Origin: Acidobacteriota bacterium
Lineage (GTDB): Bacteria; Acidobacteriota; Blastocatellia; Pyrinomonadales; Pyrinomonadaceae
Direction of reading: 5' to 3'
Assembly (NCBI GenBank): GCA_019242475.1
Contig: JAFAVK010000094.1
Coordinates: 59,197 to 123,196, forward strand
DNA length: 64,000 bases
Shown here: positions 54,907 through 63,417 of the stretch, in pieces
Layout of the letters: each line of letters begins with the position of its first letter
Numbering within the stretch: position 1 is the stretch's first letter
The notes under the pieces: model-generated
The model's database searches: none
What the model saw: only the letters and a program-made list of their open reading frames with translations
Told to the model about the DNA's origin: nothing
Translations under genes and position numbers: made by a program

Positions 54907-56148
54907 TCAGGCGTGCGAGCCGAAGCGGGCGACGAACTCGTCCTTGCCGAGTCCCGCCGCCTCGGCGAGCTTGGCGACCCAGGCTTCGTCGGCAAAGTCT
55001 TTCTTCTCGATGCGCACCATGTAGTCGCGGGCGACCTGGTAGCTCTCGGTGTCCACGTCCACGGGGCGCTCGCGGCCGCGTCCCGTCTCGGACTCGACCA
55101 GCTCGGAGAAGGGGACGGGGCGGAATTCGCCGCCCTGAATCATAATCATCGTGCCGGAGCCGCCGCCGTGCAGATGTCGGAAGGCGGCAAAGCCGAGGTC
55201 GCGCGCGTACTCGGCATCGTAAGGAATCGGCGGCGCGCAGCGCAGCTCGTACCCGATGGTCTTGTCCACGAGCGTGACCTTGATGCCGCGCCGCTCAAGG
55301 CGCGCCTGCACCTCGCTCTTGACCTTGCGGCCGAGGTCGATCTCCGTGACGCGGATGTTCCCCTGCGCGTCGCGGTCAACGTCCTGAAGCTCTGCCACCT
55401 GCCCGGGGTCGAAGAGTTCGACCAGCGACTCGGCCAGGAGTACGACGCCGTGCGAGCGGCCCATCGCGCGCCGCTTGATGATGGAGCCCTCGACCACGTC
55501 GCAGATGTCGGAGAGCGAGACGCGGTCGCGGCGAAACTCCTCGGGGATGATGGTGCAGGTGGCGCCCGCAGCCTTGCCGATGCCGAGCGTGAGGTGTCCC
55601 GTCGGCCGCCCCATCGTCACGCCCAGGTACCAGCGGCCGGTCGTCTTCGCATCCTCCATCAGGCGCTGCACGAGCTGCACGCCGACGTGGCGCGCGGTCT
55701 CGAAGCCGAGCGTCGAGACAGAGAGCGGGAGCGAGAGGTCGTTGTCGATTGACTTGGGAACCTGCACGACCTTGATGGAGCCGTTCGTGGCGCGCTCGAC
55801 GGCCGCGGAGCTGCGGACGAGGTCGTCGCCGCCGATGGTGACGAGCGCCTCGATGCCGAGCTTGCGCAAAGCGGCGACGGTGTTGTCTAAACTCTCCTGG
55901 TCGCGCGTGATGTCCGTGCGCGAGGTGCCGAGGATGCTCCCGCCGTCGAGGTGTATGCGCGAACACTCGTCGATAGACATCTCGTGCTGCTCGTCCGTGT
56001 AGCGCTGCGAAAGCCATTCGAAGCCGTCGTGGAAACCGACGGGCGTGCAGCCCATCTTGATCGCCTCGATGACGACGGCGCTGATGACGCCGTTCGTGCC
56101 CGGCGCCGGCCCGCCGCCGACGAGGATTCCTAATCTCTTAATCGCCAT
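54907..56148 (-). CDS. 6-phosphofructokinase, PPi-type (paralogue 1)
   Basis: The 413-residue protein, from ATG 56148, is a phosphofructokinase of the group with GGGPAPGTN at the N terminus. The two phosphoryl-donor positions read GGDD (ATP enzymes have GGDG) and PKSIDND (ATP enzymes have PGTIDND), which indicates pyrophosphate as donor. It would convert fructose 6-phosphate to the bisphosphate reversibly. A paralogue lies upstream with the same orientation, separated by a heptad hairpin. Differences in the substrate loop (MGRPTGHL against MGRKAGFL) may mean different sugar phosphates. Confidence 0.9.
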   Translation of the reverse strand: MAIKRLGILVGGGPAPGTNGVISAVVIEAIKMGCTPVGFHDGFEWLSQRYTDEQHEMSIDECSRIHLDGGSILGTSRTDITRDQESLDNTVAALRKLGIEALVTIGGDDLVRSSAAVERATNGSIKVVQVPKSIDNDLSLPLSVSTLGFETARHVGVQLVQRLMEDAKTTGRWYLGVTMGRPTGHLTLGIGKAAGATCTIIPEEFRRDRVSLSDICDVVEGSIIKRRAMGRSHGVVLLAESLVELFDPGQVAELQDVDRDAQGNIRVTEIDLGRKVKSEVQARLERRGIKVTLVDKTIGYELRCAPPIPYDAEYARDLGFAAFRHLHGGGSGTMIMIQGGEFRPVPFSELVESETGRGRERPVDVDTESYQVARDYMVRIEKKDFADEAWVAKLAEAAGLGKDEFVARFGSHA

Positions 56149-56156
56149 GATGTTTA

Positions 56157-56233
56157 AGTGATGAGTGATGAATGATGAGTGATGAATTAAGAACTGTCTT
56201 AAATTCATCACTCATCATTCATCACTCATCATT
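56157..56233. repeat. Heptad-repeat hairpin (GTGATGA class)
   Basis: Arms 56157-56188 and 56202-56233 (32 bp each, one mismatch) consist of GTGATGA/ATGATGA heptads. The element lies between the two phosphofructokinase genes, 9 bp upstream of the second gene's ATG. Confidence 0.92.
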
Positions 56234-56236
56234 CCT

Positions 56237-57499
56237 TTATGCCGAGACGTGGCCGCTCAAGTAACCGAACTTGTTGCGGAACTCTTCGGGGGTCATGTTG
56301 CCGGCGCCGGCGAGCTTCTGAAGCCAGTAGGAGTCTTCGAAGTCCGACGGTTCGAGTCTGATCTGGTATTCGCGGGCGACGCGGTAGCCCTCGCTGTCCG
56401 TGTTGACCATGCGGACGCGTGTGCGGCCGGTGTCGGGCTCGCGGATGTCCGTGAAGGCGATGGGCACCATGCGCCCGCCCTGGACGCTGACCATCGCGTC
56501 GGAGCCGCCTTGCAGCAGGAAGCGGATGGCGGCGTAGCCGAGGTCGCGGCAGTAGGCCGCGTCGAAGGGAATCGGGTCGGCGCAGCGCAGCTCGTAGCCG
56601 ATGTTCTTGTTGGTAATCATCACGCGCAGGCCGCGCGCGGCGAGGCGGCCCTGCACCTCAACTTTGACGCGGCGCGCGAGGTCAACCTCCGCGAAGCGTA
56701 TGTGCCCGTGCTCGTCGCGCTCCACGTCCTGAAGTTCGGCCAGTTCCGCGGGGTCTAACTTCTCAATCAGACCTTCCGCAAGGACGACGACGCCGAAGTG
56801 TCTGCCCATCGCGCGGCGTTTGATGATGGCGCCCTCGACGATGTCGCAGATGTCGGAGAAGGCGACGGTTTCGCGGTCGTTGAACTCCTCGCCGATGATG
56901 GTGAGCGTGGCGCCGGCGGCCTTGCCGATGCCGAGCGCGAGGAAGCCGGCCTTGCGCCCCATCGCGACGACGGCGAACCAGCGCTTGGTCGAGCGCGCGT
57001 CCTCCATCAGATTCTGCACCAGCTCGACACCGACGTGGCGCGCGGTCTGGTAGCCGAAGGTCGGGATGTGCGAGGGGAGCGGCAGGTCGTTGTCGATGGT
57101 CTTGGGGACGTGGACGACCTTGATCTCGTGGCCGGAGCGTTCGGCGACGAAGCTCGAAGAGAGCGCGGTGTCGTCGCCGCCGATGGTGACGAGGTGGTTG
57201 ACGCCTAAGCTTCGCAGGGTGTCGATGACGGCGCGCGTGGCCTTCTCGGACTTGGTCGGGTTGTCGCGGGCGGTGCCGAGGACGGAGCCGCCGCGCAGGT
57301 GTATGCGCGACACGTCTTCGATCTTCAGGCGGCGGACGTGCGAGGCGTCCTCGCGGATGAGCCATTTGAAGCCGTCCTGCACGCCGAGGACTTCGAAGCC
57401 GTTGTTGATGGCCTCGATGGCGGCGGCCGAGATGACGGCGTTGATGCCGGGCGCAGGCCCGCCGCCCACGATGATCGCCAGAACCTTTTTGTCTGCCAT
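56237..57499 (-). CDS. 6-phosphofructokinase, PPi-type (paralogue 2)
   Basis: This 420-residue protein, from ATG 57499, has GGGPAPGINAVISA, then IGGDDTALSS and PKTIDNDLPLP, again the PPi-type pair, and the MGRKAGFLALGIGKAAGAT loop. It is about half identical by eye to the downstream paralogue, so the two arose by tandem duplication. It is the upstream gene of the pair. The enzyme may serve glycolysis and gluconeogenesis, while the other could act on a different sugar phosphate. Confidence 0.92.
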   Translation of the reverse strand: MADKKVLAIIVGGGPAPGINAVISAAAIEAINNGFEVLGVQDGFKWLIREDASHVRRLKIEDVSRIHLRGGSVLGTARDNPTKSEKATRAVIDTLRSLGVNHLVTIGGDDTALSSSFVAERSGHEIKVVHVPKTIDNDLPLPSHIPTFGYQTARHVGVELVQNLMEDARSTKRWFAVVAMGRKAGFLALGIGKAAGATLTIIGEEFNDRETVAFSDICDIVEGAIIKRRAMGRHFGVVVLAEGLIEKLDPAELAELQDVERDEHGHIRFAEVDLARRVKVEVQGRLAARGLRVMITNKNIGYELRCADPIPFDAAYCRDLGYAAIRFLLQGGSDAMVSVQGGRMVPIAFTDIREPDTGRTRVRMVNTDSEGYRVAREYQIRLEPSDFEDSYWLQKLAGAGNMTPEEFRNKFGYLSGHVSA

Positions 57500-57629
57500 G
57501 CCGAGAAGAGTGCCCTTCGGTGCGTTTTGATGAAAACGAAATTTTACCGGAGCGGGCGGGTTTCGCAAATCGCGGGCGGGGCGGTTGAAGCCAACATAAA
57601 AATTATGAATAGGCTCATTAACCACAGAG

Positions 57630-57680
57630 ACACAGAGGCACAGCTTGAAGTTGATAACTTAACAAGCTGTGCCTCTGTGT
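57630..57680. repeat. Inverted repeat with CACAGAG-type arms
   Basis: ACACAGAGGCACAGCTT at 57630-57646 and its complement at 57664-57680 form a perfect 17-bp stem, extended by CACAGAGA to the left. It lies upstream of the phosphofructokinase gene and 44 bp after the NTF2-like gene's stop. Confidence 0.8.
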
Positions 57681-57724
57681 TGAAAATTCAAATGACGCAG
57701 AGCGCCTGATGCGAGAAGAGGGCG

Positions 57725-58342
57725 TCAGTCCTGACTCTTAAGATACTTCTCGGGGACGGGCGTCTTCGGAGTCTCGGCCTCCCAGAAGATCGTGACGACC
57801 CACCAGCGCTTGCCGTCATTCGCGAGCTGGATGCTGTTGATACCGCGGATGAAGGGCTTCGGGTCGTCGGCCTTGTGGCGGGCTTCGTAGGTGCTCCAGA
57901 CGTGCGCGATGTGGCCGTAGGTCTCTGCGCGGCGCGCGGACTCGCGCTCGAAGAAGCCCTGCGTCTGCGTGTTCTTGTCAACGCGCTCGATGAAGGCTTC
58001 GAGGTCGAAGACGTGCGGCGCGTAGGCTTCGGCGCCGGTGAGCGGGGCGTCGGGCGCGGAGCCGGGCGGGCGCACGGGCGAGGTCGGAATCAGACGCGCG
58101 CCGGGCGCGAAGAGCGAGCGCATCCGCTCCCAGTCGCGCTTCTGCCCGGCGGGGCCGGAGATAACTTCGTAGACGGCCGCGATAATGCCGTCGATGCTGC
58201 TCACGTCCGCCGGACGCGGCAGAGGCGTCGAGGAGTCGCCGCCTTTCGGGGGCGTGGAAGAGCCCTGGGCGCGTGCGTGCCCGAGCAGCAGGCCGAACGT
58301 CAAAAGGCAGAAGGTCAGAGAAGGGACGAGCACATGTTTCAT
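57725..58342 (-). CDS. Secreted NTF2/SnoaL-like protein
   Basis: The product is 205 residues from ATG 58342, with a signal peptide to about residue 26 and a domain resembling the NTF2-like fold (IDGIIAAVYEVISGPAGQKRDWERMRSLFAPGARL, IAHVWSTYEARH, WWVVTIFWEAE). Such exported members have mostly unknown roles, often as small hydrolases or binding proteins. A heptad hairpin lies just upstream. Confidence 0.75.
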   Translation of the reverse strand: MKHVLVPSLTFCLLTFGLLLGHARAQGSSTPPKGGDSSTPLPRPADVSSIDGIIAAVYEVISGPAGQKRDWERMRSLFAPGARLIPTSPVRPPGSAPDAPLTGAEAYAPHVFDLEAFIERVDKNTQTQGFFERESARRAETYGHIAHVWSTYEARHKADDPKPFIRGINSIQLANDGKRWWVVTIFWEAETPKTPVPEKYLKSQD

Positions 58343-58364
58343 CTTCAGGAATCCTTTCAAACTG

Positions 58365-58445
58365 AGTGATGAGTGATGAGTGATGAATGATGAATGAAAG
58401 GCAAAGGGCTTTAAATTCATCATTCATCACTCATCATTCATCACT
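58365..58445. repeat. Heptad-repeat hairpin (GTGATGA class)
   Basis: Arms 58365-58396 and 58414-58445 consist of GTGATGA/ATGATGA heptads and pair with two mismatches. The stop of the Cas4-like gene (58427-58429) lies in the right arm, so its last residues (VMNDE) are encoded by the repeat. Confidence 0.9.
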
Positions 58446-59020
58446 AAAGATTCGGTGCAAACGTCGCGCAGGGAGCAGCCTGCGCAGCGGCGCGGGTCGT
58501 CGTGGCTGCGGTGAACCTCTTCGCCGTTTGACGAAGCGTTAATGTCTTCCTTCATCTCTTCGATAAGTGCGAGCGCACGCCCCTTCAACTCGTCCGTGTA
58601 CTCGACGCGCACCTCGCGGTCGCGGTATTTGACGAGGCCGTAGGGCACGCGCGCGCCGAGCACGTCCTCGACGAGCAGGCAGTAGGCGGCGAGCTGCGCG
58701 AGGTGCGAGTCGTAGGGACGGCCGCCCGCGGGGCAGGCCGTTGACTTGACCTCGACGGGCACGACGACGCCGCCTTCCGCTTCGATAAGGTAGTCGGGTC
58801 TTCCTACAAGCTCCAGCGTCTCGGAGACGAGCGGGCGTTCCTGCTTCTGACCGTCCCGGCCGACCTCCGTCCCCGCGACGCGGCCGACGGGGCGGCCCGT
58901 GTCGCTGTAGAGAAGTGTCCCCGCGGGCAGCCCCGCGCGCTTAGACTCGCGCGCGGCGGCGCGCGCGGCGAGGAAGGCCGCGGCGACGAGCAGGAAGAGA
59001 GGAATCGCCAGCCAGATCAT
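58427..59020 (-). CDS. Cas4-like nuclease, C-terminal part with membrane anchor
   Basis: The 197-residue protein, from ATG 59020, begins with a transmembrane helix (about 2-20) and continues with the Cas4/PD-(D/E)XK core: GRPDYLI (Asp76), VPVEVKS (Glu90, Lys92), DSHLAQLAAYCLLVED, and a cysteine trio CAGCSLRDVC (179, 182, 188). Three of the four iron-sulfur cysteines of Cas4 are thus here, and the first is in the preceding gene. The ATG overlaps the preceding gene's TGA (ATGA). It may act on DNA at the membrane. No CRISPR array or cas1 is nearby. Confidence 0.8.
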   Translation of the reverse strand: MIWLAIPLFLLVAAAFLAARAAARESKRAGLPAGTLLYSDTGRPVGRVAGTEVGRDGQKQERPLVSETLELVGRPDYLIEAEGGVVVPVEVKSTACPAGGRPYDSHLAQLAAYCLLVEDVLGARVPYGLVKYRDREVRVEYTDELKGRALALIEEMKEDINASSNGEEVHRSHDDPRRCAGCSLRDVCTESLVMNDE

Positions 59021-59277
59021 CCGACCAACCAGCGGTAGAGCATCAACGCCGCCAGCGCCACGGCTAGGTAGACGCAGACGGCCGCGACGAGGCGCAGGCG
59101 TTTGGCGCGCGCCACCGAGCGGCCGTGGCTCTCGTGCCAGCGCGTGCCGGCCGCGCGCGCCTCGCCGCCGCGCGTCGGCTGGACGCCCGCGCGCCTCAGC
59201 CACCAGGCGCGCGCGCAGAAGACGTGCTCGCCCAAGGCCGACGCGCGGACGTAATCTTTCCGACTCAGCTTCTCCAT
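59017..59277 (-). CDS. Cas4-like nuclease, N-terminal part with membrane anchor
   Basis: The 86-residue protein starts [23 protein letters not shown], which has the first Fe-S cysteine (Cys21) of Cas4 proteins. The histidine of the active site is probably His48 in [11 protein letters not shown]-terminal transmembrane helix (about 62-85) then ends the chain. The next gene begins within the stop codon. Together the two products hold all Cas4 motifs, joined in space by a pair of membrane helices. This looks like a deliberate split and not an error, because both parts have their own helix. Confidence 0.7.
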   Translation of the reverse strand: MEKLSRKDYVRASALGEHVFCARAWWLRRAGVQPTRGGEARAAGTRWHESHGRSVARAKRLRLVAAVCVYLAVALAALMLYRWLVG

Positions 59278-59377
59278 AAGCTTCGGTAACTACTCGGGCG
59301 TCGATAGTAACTCAAACGGCGGCCGTTGGCGTATAATCGCGCAAACAAACAATCCGCGTAATCAGAAGGGGGCTTTG

Positions 59378-60364
<987 letters not shown>

Positions 60365-60382
60365 GGCAGCAGAGACAGAAAA

Positions 60383-60424
60383 GATTCGGCGCTCCTTCCA
60401 CGTGGAAGGAGCGCCGAATCTTTT
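60383..60424 (+). terminator. Terminator of the aldo/keto reductase gene
   Basis: A perfect 19-bp palindrome (60383-60401 with 60402-60420, core CCAC/GTGG at the centre) is followed by TTTT. It lies 19 bp after the stop. Confidence 0.9.
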
Positions 60425-60476
60425 GTGAGTGTGCCCAAGTCTGGGGCAAGGAACTTTGTCGAACCGGCCGGCCCGC

Positions 60477-60623
60477 TTAGACCGTCCGGCGGCCCGTCAA
60501 GAGATTGATGACGAAGACGACGAGCGCCACGACGAGCAGCAGGTGGATCAGGCCGCCGCCGATGTGCGCGATCAATCCGAGCAACCAGAGCACGAGCAGA
60601 ATAACCAGAATCGTCCAGAGCAT
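60477..60623 (-). CDS. Lmo0937-family small membrane protein
   Basis: The 48-residue product, from ATG 60623 with GGGAGGG upstream, is almost entirely hydrophobic: MLWTILVILLVLWLLGL, a HIGGGLIHLL centre, and a second helix VVALVVFVINLL ending in GRRTV. This layout is that of lmo0937-type two-helix membrane peptides, which respond to stress in several bacteria but have no known mechanism. The reading frame was read directly, as it is too short for common gene callers. Confidence 0.85.
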   Translation of the reverse strand: MLWTILVILLVLWLLGLIAHIGGGLIHLLLVVALVVFVINLLTGRRTV

Positions 60624-60687
60624 TTTACAAACCCTCCCTTTAGGTTCAGAAGTTTCAGAATCGACCTACCGTTCCTTCCGGTCGGAC

Positions 60688-60831
60688 ATGACAACGGCAA
60701 CGCCCATGCCAGCAACCCGCGCACGGCCGCGGCGAAAGACCAAACGCAAGAAGGCGCGCGTTTTACGCCGCCGCTTGAGAGACGGCGGGCGTCGTCGCGG
60801 GCGCAAACGGTGCGGTGCCGGCCTGTACTGA
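60688..60831 (+). CDS. Possible small basic protein
   Basis: ATG 60688 opens a 47-codon frame whose product is extremely rich in arginine and lysine (RPRRKTKRKKARVLRRR and RRRGRKRCG). No ribosome site is evident. Such sequences occur in small nucleic-acid-binding proteins, but could also come from a GC-rich non-coding stretch. Confidence 0.3.
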   Translation: MTTATPMPATRARPRRKTKRKKARVLRRRLRDGGRRRGRKRCGAGLY

Positions 60832-60987
60832 TAATGAGCAGACGGCCCGGCCCGTGTTTAGTTTCGCATCATCGGGCGGGGAGACGTCGCGCGGCCGTAC
60901 GGCGGGGCGCAAGGCGGCACGCACGTTGCACGCGCCAAAACTCGATTTTCCAAATCTCTGGGTCGCGCCGGGGGAGTTCTACTCTTC

Positions 60988-61449
60988 ATGCACAAGCGCG
61001 CGAGGTCTTGGTCTAGTTGGCTGGCGGTGGCGATCCTGCTCCTGATTCTGGGGGCGGGCGGCGCCTCGCTCGCCGGCTCGCAGAAGTCACAGTCCGACAG
61101 GCACAGCCTGAAGAACGAGGTCTCGGGGCTCAAGTCGCAGGCCGGGGTCGGCCGCCTCGTCGCGGAGCAGGCGCTGGCCGGCAACCTCACACGCACGTAC
61201 GTCGAGGCGCAGGCGGTACAGATGCGGAAGGGAGTCGAGCAGACGCGCGACGAGCTGACCCCGGAAGAGTTCGAGCCCGAACTGTCCACGCAGGTGATGC
61301 AGGCCGCAGACCTTGCAAGAAGGCTCGACGGGGCCTTGAACACGCTGAAGGACGCGGGGGCGGACGGGCGGGCCGCCGAGTCGGCGCGCAACAATCTGTC
61401 CGGCCTCTTCGCGGAGCTGTCGGAGTTGGAGGAAGGCTTGAAGGAGTAG
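60988..61449 (+). CDS. Membrane-anchored helical protein
   Basis: The 153-residue protein has one N-terminal membrane helix (WLAVAILLLILGAGGASLAG) and an extended, mostly helical extracytoplasmic part (QADLARRLDGALNTLK region) with heptad-like spacing. It starts the plus-strand cluster that includes the Nramp-like transporter and PRC-barrel genes, 12 bp before the former. The function is unknown. Confidence 0.65.
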   Translation: MHKRARSWSSWLAVAILLLILGAGGASLAGSQKSQSDRHSLKNEVSGLKSQAGVGRLVAEQALAGNLTRTYVEAQAVQMRKGVEQTRDELTPEEFEPELSTQVMQAADLARRLDGALNTLKDAGADGRAAESARNNLSGLFAELSELEEGLKE

Positions 61450-61461
61450 CGGCGTCCGAAG

Positions 61462-62706
61462 GTGATGAAGAACTGGGGTGAGATTTTCCTCGGCATCCTG
61501 ACGGCGATGGGCGGCTTCGTCGAGGTCGGCGAGCTGGTCTTCTCGGTGAACTCGGGCGCGAAGTTCGGCTACCGTTTGCTCTGGGTGGTCGCGCTCGGCA
61601 CGGTCGGCATCATCGCCTTCTGCGAGATGGCGGGGCGCGTCGCGGCCGTCAAGGGGCAGCCGGTCTTCAACCTCATCCGCGAGCGCGCGGGCCTCAACGC
61701 CGGGCTCGTCACGCTCGTCGCCGCGAACCTCGTCAACCTCCTGACCTGCACGGCCGAGATCGGCGGCATCGCGCTGCTGTGGCAACTGCTCTCGGGCTGG
61801 CCCTACCGCTGGCTCGCGCTCGCGGCGCTCGTCTTCCTGCTCGTGGCCGTCTGGGTGCTCTCGTTCCAGTGGATCGAGCGCTTCTTCGGCCTGTTCGGGC
61901 TCCTGATGTGCACGTACCTCGCGGCGGCCTACTACCTCAAGCCCGACTGGGGTGAGGTCGCGGCCGGGTTCGTGCCGAGCGTGCCGCACCTGGGGTCGTC
62001 CTCGGAGTACCTGCTCTACGCCTACTTCGTCGTGGCGATCTTCAGCTCGGTATTGCTGCCTTACGAGACCTACTTCTACGCGTCGGGCGCGATTGAGGAC
62101 GGCTGGACTCCGGGGGACGTGACGCTCAACCGCATCATCTCCATCGTCGGGTCGGTGCTCGGGTCACTGCTGGCGGTCGCGCTGGTGGTCTGCGGCGCGG
62201 AGGTCTTCCGGCCGCGCCACCTGGAGCCGCAACTGCCGGGCGCGGCCGCGCTCGCCGTCTCCATGACGCTCGGCCGCGGGGGGCTGCTCGCGGCCATCGG
62301 AGGGATGTTCTTTGCCTTCGCGGGCGCCGCCATCGAGACGGCGCTCTCGGGCGCGTACAACCTCGCGCAGTTCCTGGGCTGGCCGTGGGGCAAGTTCAGG
62401 CCGGCGCGCACGGCCGCGCGGTTCAGCCTGACCTGGATCATAACGTTCGTGCTGGCCGCGCTCGTCATCATGACGGGCGTTGACCCCGTGAGCGTCGTCG
62501 AGTATTCGATAGTCTTCTCCGTGGTCATCCTCCCCTTCACGTACTTCCCCGTGCTGGTCATCGCGGGCGACCGGCGCGTGATGGGCGAGGAGCACGTCAA
62601 CGGCTGGTTCGCCGAAGCGGTCGGCTGGTTCTTCCTCGTCGCCGTCACGCTGGCGGCGCTGCTGGCCGTGCCCCTTCTGATCGCCACGCGGGGAGGGCAG
62701 GGATGA
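61462..62706 (+). CDS. Divergent Nramp-family divalent metal transporter
   Basis: The 414-residue protein (GTG start, with ATG at 61465) has about eleven hydrophobic helices and the Nramp layout. The metal-binding motif of helix 1, usually DPGN, is replaced here by GGFVEVGE (residues 17-24). In helix 6 the usual MPHN reads LPYE (199-202), so the methionine ligand is missing and glutamates appear instead. This is the pattern of Nramp relatives that prefer other metals, possibly magnesium or larger cations. The ATG of the PRC-barrel gene overlaps its stop, so the three genes form one operon. Confidence 0.8.
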   Translation: MMKNWGEIFLGILTAMGGFVEVGELVFSVNSGAKFGYRLLWVVALGTVGIIAFCEMAGRVAAVKGQPVFNLIRERAGLNAGLVTLVAANLVNLLTCTAEIGGIALLWQLLSGWPYRWLALAALVFLLVAVWVLSFQWIERFFGLFGLLMCTYLAAAYYLKPDWGEVAAGFVPSVPHLGSSSEYLLYAYFVVAIFSSVLLPYETYFYASGAIEDGWTPGDVTLNRIISIVGSVLGSLLAVALVVCGAEVFRPRHLEPQLPGAAALAVSMTLGRGGLLAAIGGMFFAFAGAAIETALSGAYNLAQFLGWPWGKFRPARTAARFSLTWIITFVLAALVIMTGVDPVSVVEYSIVFSVVILPFTYFPVLVIAGDRRVMGEEHVNGWFAEAVGWFFLVAVTLAALLAVPLLIATRGGQG

Positions 62707-63056
62707 AGGACGACTTTTTAGACTTCGTTCGTCAGGTCTTAGACCACGAGGTCGTGGACTCGAACAACTTGCCGTGCGGCATGGTGGACGACCTCGAATT
62801 GTCTGGTGAGCCAGGCGGCGAGCTGAAGGTGACGGCGCTGCTCGTCGGCCCGGGGGCTTGGACGAGGAGGCTGCCGTCGGGCTTCGAGGGGCTGGCCGCG
62901 TGGGTCTTCGGGACGCGGCAGACGCGCGTGCCGTGGTCTGAGGTCGAGTCGGTGACGGAGCGGGTCAAGCTCAGGTCTGAGGCCGAAGCGCTCGGGCTCG
63001 GGCGCGCGGACAGGAGGGCTTCGAAGCTTTTGGAGGGGGTGCCGGGGTCTGGATGA
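62703..63056 (+). CDS. PRC-barrel protein 1
   Basis: The 117-residue product begins MKDDFLDFVRQVLDHEVVDSN and fits the PRC-barrel fold, small beta barrels that bind proteins or surfaces. It overlaps the transporter's stop codon by four bases (ATGA) and its own stop by four bases with the next gene (ATGA). Translational coupling suggests a regulatory or structural partner for the Nramp-like transporter. Confidence 0.65.
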   Translation: MKDDFLDFVRQVLDHEVVDSNNLPCGMVDDLELSGEPGGELKVTALLVGPGAWTRRLPSGFEGLAAWVFGTRQTRVPWSEVESVTERVKLRSEAEALGLGRADRRASKLLEGVPGSG

Positions 63057-63328
63057 GGGCACACGAGTTTCAGTACATGGAGGTCTTGACCGAGTCGGGC
63101 CGCTTCCTCGGCCACGTCTTCGACCTGCGCAGCCGCGGCGAGCCCGAGTACGGCGCGCCGCACGAGGAGCGCGTCGTCAACGAGGTCGTCTACGGCCGGC
63201 TCGGCCTCTTCGAGCGGCTCGGCCTCACGCAGGCGGAGCCGAAGACCTTCTCCTGGAAAGCCGTGAAGGCCATCAGAGACGGCAAGCTCATCGTCGATGA
63301 TTCGGTCGGAGAGCAGAACAGCGGGTGA
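63053..63328 (+). CDS. PRC-barrel-like protein 2
   Basis: The 91-residue protein has the strand pattern FQYMEVLTESGRFLGHVFDLRSRG, FSWKAVKAIRDGKLIVDD, and a loop with EVVYGRLGLFERLGL. It resembles the PRC-barrel fold and is probably a diverged copy of the upstream gene. It starts within the upstream stop. A perfect hairpin follows. Confidence 0.55.
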   Translation: MRAHEFQYMEVLTESGRFLGHVFDLRSRGEPEYGAPHEERVVNEVVYGRLGLFERLGLTQAEPKTFSWKAVKAIRDGKLIVDDSVGEQNSG

Positions 63329-63330
63329 GG

Positions 63331-63414
63331 GAATTAACAGGGATGGACAGGCTGGTTAGGATTTTAAATTTCAATCTGCTTTATCCTAACCAGCCTGTCC
63401 ATCCCTGTTAATTC
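63331..63414. repeat. Perfect hairpin with 32-bp arms between convergent genes
   Basis: Arms 63331-63362 and 63383-63414 are exact reverse complements (core AACAGGGATGGACAGGCTGG) with a 20-base AT-rich loop. Arm length matches the heptad hairpins, but the arms are not heptad repeats. It begins three bases after the PRC-barrel gene's stop and ends three bases before the metallopeptidase gene's stop, so it can terminate both. Confidence 0.92.
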
Positions 63415-63417
63415 TTC

